Assembly (NCBI GenBank): GCA_944345045.1
Contig: CALVMI010000058.1
Span: forward strand, 1-7,182
Direction: 5' to 3'
Length of the DNA: 7,182 nt
Source: an uncultured Bacilli bacterium
GTDB taxonomy: Bacteria > Bacillota_I > Bacilli_A > RF39 > UBA660
Shown: piece by piece, positions 1-6,645 of the stretch
Numbering within the stretch: position 1 is the stretch's first letter
Layout: the number at the start of each line of letters is the position of its first letter
Program-made: the position numbers and the translations under genes
The notes under the pieces: generated by a model
What the model was told of the DNA's origin: nothing
The model's input: only the letters and a program-made list of their open reading frames with translations
The model's database searches: none

Positions 1-1336
1 AAATGAACATTTAGTTAAAGATGACGTTTATACATCTTTACATATCGAAACATATGAAATTGAATGTCGTGATACCAAATTAGGACCAGAAGAAATCACA
101 AGAGATATTCCAAATGTTGGAGAAGAAGCTCGTAAAAACCTAGATTCTGAAGGTATTGTACGAATTGGTACAGAAGTTAAAGAAGGCGACATCCTAGTTG
201 GTAAAGTTACACCAAAAGGTGTTCAAGAACTTACAAGTGAAGAAAAATTATTACATGCGATTTTTGGTGAGAAAACAAGAGAAGTAAGAGATACATCTCT
301 ACGTGTTGAACACGGAGCTGCAGGTATTATTCACGATGTTAAAGTTTATACAAAAGAAAACAGTGATGAACTTCCAGCTGGTGTATTTAAAGTAATTCGT
401 GTGTATATTATTCAAAAACGTAAAATCCAAGTTGGTGACAAGATGAGTGGTCGTCACGGTAATAAAGGTGTTATCTCTTTAGTTTTACCAGAAGAAGATA
501 TGCCATATTTACCAGATGGTACTCCAGTAGATGTAATGTTAAACCCATTAGGTGTTCCATCTCGTATGAACATTGGACAAATCTTAGAAGTTCATTTAGG
601 TATGGCTGGAAAAAGATTAGGTGTTCATTATGCAACTCCAGTATTTGACGGGGCAAACTTAGAGGATATTCATGAAGAGATGAGAGAAGCCGGAATGAGC
701 GAAGACGGTAAAGTTACACTTTATAATGGACGTACAGGTGAACCTTTTGACCATAAAATCAATGTTGGTGTTATGTACATGGTAAAACTTCATCACATGG
801 TTGATGATAAGTTACACGCAAGAGCAACTGGACCATATTCATTAGTTACTCAACAACCTTTAGGTGGTAAAGCACAATTTGGTGGACAACGTTTTGGAGA
901 AATGGAAGTTTGGGCATTATATGCTTACGGTGCTGCTCATGTTCTTCAAGAAATCTTAACGATTAAATCCGATGATGTTATTGGTCGTGTAAAAGTTTAT
1001 GAAGCTTTAGTTAAAGGTAAAACCGTAAATCAAGCTGGTGTACCAGAATCATTCAGAGTATTAATTAAAGAATTCCAAGCATTAGGCTTAAATGTTCAAA
1101 TTATTAATAACGATGATGAAGTACTTGATTTAAAAGAAATTGAAGCAGAAGAAGAAAAAGAAGATATTATTAAAATTGATGAAATAGATATGCAACCAGA
1201 AGAACCAGAAGAAATCCCAGATGTAGAAGAGCCTTTCGAAGAAGAGGAAGATGAATTTGAGAGTGACAGCTTAGATGATTTAGAGTTTCCAGGAGATACC
1301 CTATTAGACGAAGATGAGGAGGGGGAAGATCTATGA
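1..1336 (+). CDS. rpoB: RNA polymerase beta subunit, C-terminal part (5' end outside window)
   Basis: Catalytic beta subunit of the cytoplasmic DNA-dependent RNA polymerase; with beta' it forms the active-site cleft. The reading frame is open from base 2 (codons begin there), so the gene starts upstream and 444 residues are visible. Recognisable conserved blocks in order are RDTKLGPEEITRDIPNVGE (about 97-153), the VGKVTPKG and LHAIFGEK blocks, GDKMSGRHGNKG (434-469), LNPLGVPSRMNIGQ, and GGKAQFGGQRFGEMEVWALYAYGAA. The lysines in GDK (440-442) and GNK correspond to E. coli K1065 and K1073, which contact the nucleotide and RNA 3' end. The rifampicin-pocket region lies upstream of the window. The last ~74 residues (from about 1112) form an acidic low-complexity tail with about 40 Asp/Glu. 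An in-frame GTG at 401 is an internal valine, not a start. The TGA stop overlaps the rpoC ATG. Confidence 0.98.
   Translation, partial: NEHLVKDDVYTSLHIETYEIECRDTKLGPEEITRDIPNVGEEARKNLDSEGIVRIGTEVKEGDILVGKVTPKGVQELTSEEKLLHAIFGEKTREVRDTSLRVEHGAAGIIHDVKVYTKENSDELPAGVFKVIRVYIIQKRKIQVGDKMSGRHGNKGVISLVLPEEDMPYLPDGTPVDVMLNPLGVPSRMNIGQILEVHLGMAGKRLGVHYATPVFDGANLEDIHEEMREAGMSEDGKVTLYNGRTGEPFDHKINVGVMYMVKLHHMVDDKLHARATGPYSLVTQQPLGGKAQFGGQRFGEMEVWALYAYGAAHVLQEILTIKSDDVIGRVKVYEALVKGKTVNQAGVPESFRVLIKEFQALGLNVQIINNDDEVLDLKEIEAEEEKEDIIKIDEIDMQPEEPEEIPDVEEPFEEEEDEFESDSLDDLEFPGDTLLDEDEEGEDL
1317..1325 (+). promoter_or_regulatory. Ribosome binding site of rpoC, inside the end of rpoB
   Basis: AGGAGGGGG lies 7 nt before the ATG at 1333 and encodes part of the acidic end of RpoB (the DEEGED codons). 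It is a near-ideal Shine-Dalgarno sequence and fixes the rpoC start at the ATGA overlap. The overlap suggests translational coupling of beta and beta', inferred from the arrangement. Confidence 0.85.
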
Positions 1337-4300
1337 TTGAAGTAAACAATTTTAAAGGAATAAAAGTCGGACTAGCAAGTCCTGAACAAATTCGCTCTTG
1401 GTCTTATGGAGAAGTTAAAAAACCCGAGACAATTAACTATCGTACATTAAAACCAGAACGTGATGGCTTATTCTGTGAAAAAATCTTCGGCCCAACCAAA
1501 GATTATGAATGTTCTTGTGGAAAATACAAAAGATTACGTTATAAAAATGTTGTATGTGACCGTTGTGGTGTAGAAGTTACAAAATCAAAAGTACGTCGTG
1601 AACGGATGGGGCATATTGAACTTGCCTCTCCTTGTTCTCACATTTGGTTTTTCAAAGGCGTTCCTTCAAAAATGGGCTTAGTTTTAGACATGAGCCCAAG
1701 AGATTTGGAAGAAGTATTATATTTTGTAAGCTATGTAGTTTTAGACCCTGGTAGTGCACCTCTAATGAAAAAACAAACTCTTTCTGATAAAGAATATCGT
1801 GCTTATTATGAAAAATATGGTAGCAGTTTTAAAGTAGGCATGGGTGCAGAAGCAATTCAAACTCTTTTAAAAGAAGTAGATATTGATAAAGAAGTAGCTG
1901 AATTAAGAGAAGAATTAGAAAATGCAACTGGTCAAAAAAGAATTCGTTTAGTAAAAAGACTTGATTGCTTAGTAGCTTTCCAAGAAAGTGGCAATCGTCC
2001 TGAATGGATGATTTTAGAAGCTCTTCCAGTTATTCCACCAGATTTACGTCCAATGATTCAACTTGATGGTGGAAGATTTGCTACAAGTGATTTAAATGAT
2101 TTATATAGAAGAATTATTAACCGAAATAATCGTTTGAAAAAATTATTAGAGTTAGGTGCTCCAACAATTATTGTTCAAAACGAAAAACGTATGCTTCAAG
2201 AAGCAGTCGATTCTTTATTAGATAATGGTCGTCGTGGTAGAAGTGTTCAAGGTGCTGGAAATAGACCTTTAAAGAGTTTATCTAGTATGTTAAAAGGTAA
2301 ACAAGGACGTTTCAGACAAAACTTACTTGGTAAACGTGTTGACTACTCAGGACGAAGCGTTATCGTTGTTGGACCAAACTTAAAAATGTATCAATGTGGT
2401 ATTCCAAAAGATATGGCTTTGGAATTATTTAAACCACATGTTATCCATGGTTTAGTAGAACGTGGTCTTGCTCATAACATTAAAGGAGCAAAAAAATTAA
2501 TTGATACAAAAGATGATTGCGTATGGGATGTAGTAGAAGATGTTATTACCGAACATCCTGTAATGCTTAACCGTGCTCCAACTCTTCACCGTTTAGGTAT
2601 TCAAGCATTTGAACCAAAATTAGTTGGTGGAAAAGCTATTCGTTTACACCCACTTGTTTGTACAGGATTTAATGCCGACTTCGATGGTGACCAGATGGCT
2701 GTTCACGTACCATTATCTGAAGAAGCTCAAGCAGAAGCTCGTATTCTAATGCTTGGTGCTCAAAATATTTTAAATCCAAAAGATGGAAAACCAATTGTTA
2801 CGCCATCACAAGACATGGTACTAGGTAACTGCTATTTAACTCAAGAAAAAGCTGGAGAAGAACACGAAGGTAAAGTGTATAAAGACCCAAATGAAGTATT
2901 GATGGCTTATGAAAGAAGGGAGATTACTCTTCATACCAGAATTGCCTTACCTGCAAAATCATTCAAACATAAGTTATTTACCGAAGAACAATTAGAACAA
3001 TACTTAGTAACAACTTGTGGTAAGATTATCTTTAACGAAATTTTACCAGATAGTTATCCTTATGTTAATGAAGCAAGTAAGGAAAATATTGAAGGAATTA
3101 CACCAGCAAAATTCTTCTTATCAATGGGTACAAATATTAAAGAAGAAATTGAAAAAATGCCTTTAACAAGTCCATTTGTAAAAGGAGATTTAAGTAAGAT
3201 TATTGCTCAAGTCTTTAAACGTTATCATACAACAGAAACAAGTATATTCCTTGATAAATTAAAAGACTTAGGATTTAAATATTCAACAATCGCAGGTATT
3301 ACAGTTTCTGCTGCTGATATCGTTCCTTCTAAAACAAAAAATGAAGTAATTGCTGAATCAAAAGAATTAGTAGAAAAAGTAAATAAACAATTTAAACGTG
3401 GTATGATTACAGAAGAAGAACGTTATAATACTGTAATTGATATTTGGACAAAAGCAAACGATAAGATTAAAGAGGAATTAAAAGCAATAGCTAAAGATGA
3501 CTTTGATAATCCATTGTTCATGATGATGAACTCTGGAGCTCGTGGATCATTATCAAACTTTGCTCAATTAGCTGGTATGCGTGGATTAATGGCAAAACCA
3601 GATGGTTCAACTATCGAAATTCCAGTTACTTCAAACTTCTCAGAAGGTTTAACCGTATCTGAATTCTTCTTATCAAGTCACGGTTCAAGAAAAGGATCAG
3701 CCGACACAGCTCTTCGTACAGCTGACTCTGGATATTTAACTAGACGTTTAGTTGAGGTTGTTCAAGATATTATTGTTAAAGAAGAAGATTGTGGTTCTAT
3801 TCACGGAGTAGAAGTTTCTGATTTAATTAATGATAAAGATGGCAGTGTAATCGAACCACTTGCTGAACGTATTTTAGGTCGTTTCACAGCTCAAAAAGTC
3901 ATTCATCCAGAAACAAAAGAAGTAATCGTAGACAAAGGAGTTCAAATTACTGAAAACCTTGTGAAAAAGATTACAGATGCTGGTATTAAGACAGTAGAAA
4001 TTCGAAGCATTTTAACATGTAAAACTGAAAACGGTGTTTGTCAAAAATGTTATGGTCGTAACTTGGCAACAGGAAATGTTGTTGAAACAGGTGAAGCAGT
4101 TGGTATTATGGCAGCTCAATCTATTGGTGAACCAGGTACCCAACTTACCATGCGTACATTCCACTCAGGTGGTGTTGCTGGTGGAGACGATATCACACAA
4201 GGTCTTCCTCGTGTTGAAGAATTATTTGAAGCTCGTAATCCAAAAGGAAAAGCAACAATTTCTGAAATCAGTGGTAAAGTTGCTTCAATTAAAGAAGAAA

Positions 4301-5034
4301 ATGGCAAATATCGAATTATCGTAGAAAATGATGTAGAAACAAGAGAACATGTAACAAACTACAACATGAAATTACGTGTAAATAATGGGGACATGGTTGA
4401 AGCAGGCGATAAATTAACTGAAGGAGTTATTTCTCCAAAAGAATTACTTGCTGTAACTGACCCAATTACTGCTCAAGAATACATCTTAAAAGAAATTCAA
4501 ATGGTTTATAAATTACAAGGTGTTGATATTAACGATAAACACGTTGAAATTATCGTTAAGAGAATGATTAATAAAGTAAGAATTGTTGATGCTGGAGATA
4601 CAGACTTAGTTGAAGGATTAAGCGTATCAATGCATGAATTTACGGAAGCAAATAAACCAGTTATTCTAGCTGGTAAAGTCCCTGCTAAAGGACGTCCAAT
4701 TATGCTTGGTATCACAAAGAGTTCTTTACAAACAGATTCATTCTTATCTGCAGCTTCATTCCAAGAAACAACAAGAGTTCTTACAGACGCTGCAATCAAA
4801 GGTTCTGTTGACTACTTACGTGGTTTAAAAGAAAACGTTATTATTGGTAAACTTATTCCAGCTGGTACTGGAGCACGTCAGTATAGCGATATTGAACTTG
4901 AACTTCAAAAACAATTTATGGATGATGAAGCAAGTGAAGTATTAGAAGAATCTTTAATGGATGAAAGTGGCGATGAAGTAGGCTCTCAACAAGAAGAAAT
5001 AAACCAAAATATAGAAGAAAATACTGAAGAATAA
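1333..5034 (+). CDS. rpoC: RNA polymerase beta' subunit, complete
   Basis: Largest subunit of the core RNA polymerase; holds the catalytic Mg2+ and most of the clamp. The 1233-aa product is close to the usual Bacillota length of about 1200. An N-terminal zinc finger has C60, C62, C75 and C78. A conserved run through the lid, rudder and switch segments (about residues 235-350) contains LLGKRVDYSGRSVI. The catalytic loop NADFDGDQM has Mg ligands D449, D451 and D453. The bridge helix lies around 770-805 (SHGSRKG to SGYLTRRL). The second zinc site is C820, C896, C903 and C906, with spacing like the E. coli site. The trigger loop begins at M940-R-T-F-H944, with no large lineage insertion after it. 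The C-terminal conserved blocks SFLSAASFQETTRVLT and LKENVIIGKLIPAGTG are followed by a basic-residue-free acidic tail (1195-1233). The start is supported by the strong ribosome binding site and the 4-nt overlap with rpoB. No frameshift or missing catalytic residue is seen. Confidence 0.99.
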   Translation: MIEVNNFKGIKVGLASPEQIRSWSYGEVKKPETINYRTLKPERDGLFCEKIFGPTKDYECSCGKYKRLRYKNVVCDRCGVEVTKSKVRRERMGHIELASPCSHIWFFKGVPSKMGLVLDMSPRDLEEVLYFVSYVVLDPGSAPLMKKQTLSDKEYRAYYEKYGSSFKVGMGAEAIQTLLKEVDIDKEVAELREELENATGQKRIRLVKRLDCLVAFQESGNRPEWMILEALPVIPPDLRPMIQLDGGRFATSDLNDLYRRIINRNNRLKKLLELGAPTIIVQNEKRMLQEAVDSLLDNGRRGRSVQGAGNRPLKSLSSMLKGKQGRFRQNLLGKRVDYSGRSVIVVGPNLKMYQCGIPKDMALELFKPHVIHGLVERGLAHNIKGAKKLIDTKDDCVWDVVEDVITEHPVMLNRAPTLHRLGIQAFEPKLVGGKAIRLHPLVCTGFNADFDGDQMAVHVPLSEEAQAEARILMLGAQNILNPKDGKPIVTPSQDMVLGNCYLTQEKAGEEHEGKVYKDPNEVLMAYERREITLHTRIALPAKSFKHKLFTEEQLEQYLVTTCGKIIFNEILPDSYPYVNEASKENIEGITPAKFFLSMGTNIKEEIEKMPLTSPFVKGDLSKIIAQVFKRYHTTETSIFLDKLKDLGFKYSTIAGITVSAADIVPSKTKNEVIAESKELVEKVNKQFKRGMITEEERYNTVIDIWTKANDKIKEELKAIAKDDFDNPLFMMMNSGARGSLSNFAQLAGMRGLMAKPDGSTIEIPVTSNFSEGLTVSEFFLSSHGSRKGSADTALRTADSGYLTRRLVEVVQDIIVKEEDCGSIHGVEVSDLINDKDGSVIEPLAERILGRFTAQKVIHPETKEVIVDKGVQITENLVKKITDAGIKTVEIRSILTCKTENGVCQKCYGRNLATGNVVETGEAVGIMAAQSIGEPGTQLTMRTFHSGGVAGGDDITQGLPRVEELFEARNPKGKATISEISGKVASIKEENGKYRIIVENDVETREHVTNYNMKLRVNNGDMVEAGDKLTEGVISPKELLAVTDPITAQEYILKEIQMVYKLQGVDINDKHVEIIVKRMINKVRIVDAGDTDLVEGLSVSMHEFTEANKPVILAGKVPAKGRPIMLGITKSSLQTDSFLSAASFQETTRVLTDAAIKGSVDYLRGLKENVIIGKLIPAGTGARQYSDIELELQKQFMDDEASEVLEESLMDESGDEVGSQQEEINQNIEENTEE

Positions 5035-5049
5035 TTCAGTATTTTTTTT
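5018..5049 (+). terminator. Rho-independent terminator of the rpoBC operon
   Basis: AATACTGAA (5020-5028) and TTCAGTATT (5035-5043) form a perfect 9-bp stem, extendable by two A-T pairs, with a 6-nt loop GAATAA, followed by a T run to 5049. The left arm encodes the last residues of RpoC (N-T-E) and the loop contains the last Glu codon and the TAA stop (5032-5034), so the terminator is embedded in the gene end. The stem is AT-rich with two G-C pairs, so strength is uncertain, but geometry and T tract are typical. Confidence 0.85.
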
Positions 5050-5059
5050 ATCAAAAAAA

Positions 5060-5108
5060 TTTAGTCATTTATGATATAGACTGCAAATTTTTGATTATTT
5101 TGACTAAA
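5060..5108. repeat. 8-bp inverted repeat with a 33-nt loop, AT-rich intergenic DNA
   Basis: TTTAGTCA (5060-5067) is the exact reverse complement of TGACTAAA (5101-5108). The intervening 33 nt have no clear further stem. In DNA this AT-rich, a match of this size can occur by chance. No function can be read from it. Confidence 0.35.
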
Positions 5109-5111
5109 AAA

Positions 5112-5125
5112 TGCAATCCATTGCA
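5112..5125. repeat. 14-nt dyad TGCAAT-CC-ATTGCA
   Basis: Two perfect 6-nt half-sites separated by CC form a compact dyad, the size of a binding site for a dimeric regulator. The right half is part of TGCAAATTT (5122-5130), which also occurs as a direct repeat at 5082-5090, 40 nt upstream. It lies about 190 nt before the ATPase start, so a regulatory role is only a guess. Confidence 0.35.
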
Positions 5126-5170
5126 AATTTATTTCTATTATAAAAAATAAATAAATTGTCTCTCAAAAAG

Positions 5171-5260
5171 AAAGTCGTTAGAAAAAGGTGTAATTTTAGG
5201 CAAAAAGTCGTTAGAAAAAGGTGCAATCTTTGCTGAAAAGTCGTTAGAAAAAGGTGTAAT
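5171..5260. repeat. Three 24-nt repeats at an exact 33-bp period upstream of the ATPase gene
   Basis: Units lie at 5171-5194, 5204-5227 and 5237-5260. Each reads AAAGTCGTTAG, then AAAAA, then GGTGTAAT. The only difference is C for T at 5224 in the middle unit. The 9-nt linkers are unlike each other (tttaggcaa, ctttgctga), so a conserved core alternates with variable DNA. The unit has no internal dyad. At 24 nt with 9-nt linkers it is not a CRISPR array. Because 33 is a multiple of three, the array is open in one + frame (repeating K-S-L-E-K-G-V-I plus three residues) and in one - frame (repeating I-T-P-F-S-N-D-F plus three residues). A degenerate further copy may begin near 5278 (GAAAAAG.T.TAA), off phase by 2 nt. 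It could be an operator array, an intergenic spreading repeat, or part of a tiny repeat-protein gene; the sequence does not decide. Confidence 0.9.
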
Positions 5261-5271
5261 TCTATTGACTT

Positions 5272-5300
5272 TTGAATGAAAAAGCTTTAACTTATATAGT
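5272..5300 (+). promoter_or_regulatory. Candidate sigma-A promoter for the ATPase-Nudix pair
   Basis: TTGAAT (5272-5277) and TATAGT (5295-5300) are 17 nt apart, matching the -35 and -10 consensus at 4 and 5 of 6 positions. Transcription would begin near 5307, inside the ribosome binding site, which argues against it. The alternative -35 TTGACT (5265-5270) is better but has only a weak -10 (TAACTT, 5288-5293) at correct spacing. Some promoter is expected between the terminator at 5049 and the gene at 5314. Confidence 0.3.
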
Positions 5301-5308
5301 AAGGAGGA
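5301..5308 (+). promoter_or_regulatory. Ribosome binding site that decides the ATPase start
   Basis: AAGGAGGA sits 5 nt before the ATG at 5314. It supports that ATG over the in-frame TTG at 5272, which has no purine-rich site at suitable distance and would add 14 residues overlapping the candidate promoter. Confidence 0.9.
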
Positions 5309-5313
5309 TAAGT

Positions 5314-6627
5314 ATGCAAAGGGAAATATATAAAAATTTAGTAAAATGGAAAGAAAAAGAATCACACAAACCATTGATGATTTTAGGAGCAAGACAAGTA
5401 GGAAAAACTTATATAATTGATAAATTTGCTAGAGAAAATTACAAAAATTATTTTATGATAAACTTATTTGAAAGAACGGATATTTTAGAAATTTATCAAT
5501 CGGATTTACCTGCCGAAGAAAAATATCAGAAACTAAAAATTCTTTTAGACTTTGATTTAGAAGCAGAAAATTCAATTTTATTTATTGATGAAATTCAAGA
5601 ATCTGAAAAAATCATTTCTGATTTAAAATTTTTTTGTGAAAGACATCCAAAAATCAACATTATATGTGCTGGATCACTTTTAGGGGTTAAATTAAAAAGA
5701 AGTAAATTTTCATTTCCTGTTGGAAAAGTAGAAATGTTAACATTATATCCTATGAGTTTTCTAGAATTTCTTCATGCTTTTGAAGAAGAATTACTAATTG
5801 AAGAAATTAAAAAATCTTTTACAACAGATACTCCTTTATTACAACCTATTCACGAAAAGGCTTTAAATTATTATCGGATGTATTTAATTACAGGAGGAAT
5901 GCCAGAGTCGGTAAAATCTTTAGTAAATAACAAAAAAGATATATTAAAGTATGATGAAACTATTTTAAAAAATATAATGGATTCTTATTTCAAAGATATG
6001 GATAAATATGTTACAAGTAATAATGAAGCTTTAAAAATTGAAAGAATTTATTATTCTATTCCTAGTCAATTAGCTAATGAGTCAAATAAATTTCAATTTT
6101 CTAAAGTTCAAAGTGGAGCAAAAAGTAGAGACTATCTTTCTAGTTTAGATTGGTTAGTTGCAAGTAATTTGGTAACATTATCTTCTTTAGTAAGTGTTCC
6201 AGAAATACCTTTAAAAGGTTTTGCAAAAGAAGATGTTTTTAAATTATACTTGAATGACGTTGGAATTTTAAACCACTTATTAGAAATTAAAGCTTCAGAT
6301 ATATTATTAGATAATTTATCCTTGTATAAAGGAGTTATTACCGAAAATTATGTAGCAAATCAATTAGAAACAATGGGATATTCCCTTTATTATTGGCAAA
6401 GTAATGGTATAGCAGAAGTTGACTTCTTATTATATACAAAAGAAGGAATTATTCCTTTAGAAGTAAAAGCAGCTGATAATGTTCAATCAAAAAGTTTACA
6501 TGTTTATATGGAAAAGTATAAACCTCAAAAAAGTATTCGAGTTTCTTCACGAAATTTTGGATATGATAAAGAAAAGAAAATTAAATCTGTACCTTTATAT
6601 GCTATATTTTGTTTAAAAGATTTATAA
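5314..6627 (+). CDS. AAA ATPase, AAA_14/DUF4143 family, with nuclease-like C-terminus
   Basis: A 437-aa cytoplasmic protein, the usual size for this family, whose biological role is not established. The N-terminal P-loop domain has Walker A GARQVGKT (25-32), Walker B ILFIDEIQ (88-95, D92/E93) and a sensor-like CAGSLLG (118-124). The segment around YLITGGMPE (190-198) marks the transition to the helical DUF4143 region. The C-terminal part contains GVITENYVANQL (340-351, E344), AEVDFLLY (367-374, D370) and PLEVKA (381-386, E383 and K385). The spacing E...E-x-D...E-x-K resembles a PD-(D/E)xK endonuclease-like fold, as known for this family, and its key residues are intact. Whether it cuts DNA is unknown. 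No signal peptide or membrane segment is seen. The gene follows a three-copy repeat array and precedes a Nudix gene by 18 nt. It is more A/T-rich in codon use than rpoBC, consistent with an accessory gene. Confidence 0.92.
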   Translation: MQREIYKNLVKWKEKESHKPLMILGARQVGKTYIIDKFARENYKNYFMINLFERTDILEIYQSDLPAEEKYQKLKILLDFDLEAENSILFIDEIQESEKIISDLKFFCERHPKINIICAGSLLGVKLKRSKFSFPVGKVEMLTLYPMSFLEFLHAFEEELLIEEIKKSFTTDTPLLQPIHEKALNYYRMYLITGGMPESVKSLVNNKKDILKYDETILKNIMDSYFKDMDKYVTSNNEALKIERIYYSIPSQLANESNKFQFSKVQSGAKSRDYLSSLDWLVASNLVTLSSLVSVPEIPLKGFAKEDVFKLYLNDVGILNHLLEIKASDILLDNLSLYKGVITENYVANQLETMGYSLYYWQSNGIAEVDFLLYTKEGIIPLEVKAADNVQSKSLHVYMEKYKPQKSIRVSSRNFGYDKEKKIKSVPLYAIFCLKDL

Positions 6628-6632
6628 GAAAC

Positions 6633-6638
6633 GGAGAG
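6633..6638 (+). promoter_or_regulatory. Ribosome binding site of the Nudix gene
   Basis: GGAGAG lies 7 nt before the ATG at 6646, within the 18-nt gap after the ATPase stop. No promoter or terminator fits in this gap, so the Nudix gene is probably read from the ATPase transcript. Confidence 0.75.
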
Positions 6639-6645
6639 TAAAGCT

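Noticed and set aside
401..403. GTG at 401 as start of a 311-aa protein
   Set aside because: The same frame is open back to base 2 and encodes conserved RpoB sequence, so this is an internal valine of rpoB.
471..656. - strand ORF opposite rpoB
   Set aside because: Antisense shadow of conserved rpoB coding sequence.
1334..1336. TGA read as tryptophan (Mycoplasma code)
   Set aside because: TGG is used for Trp throughout, and TGA at the ATGA overlap ends rpoB exactly where rpoC begins.
4034..4324. Overlapping + frame ORF inside rpoC
   Set aside because: Shadow of conserved rpoC coding sequence in another frame, with no family features.
4116..4799. - strand ORFs opposite rpoC (4116-4307 and 4506-4799)
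   Set aside because: Antisense shadows of highly conserved rpoC sequence, no ribosome binding sites or recognisable motifs.
5171..5260. CRISPR array
   Set aside because: Spacers would be only 9 nt, the repeat is not palindromic and no cas genes are present.
5272..5313. TTG start giving a 14-residue N-terminal extension of the ATPase
   Set aside because: No ribosome binding site precedes it, while AAGGAGGA sits 5 nt before the ATG at 5314; the family normally begins close to this R-x-x-Y...L-x-x-W segment.
5138..5392. 84-aa protein on the - strand
   Set aside because: It overlaps the start of the ATPase gene, has no convincing ribosome binding site, and is open mainly because the 33-bp repeat period keeps frame. 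Kept only as a low-interest alternative in the findings.
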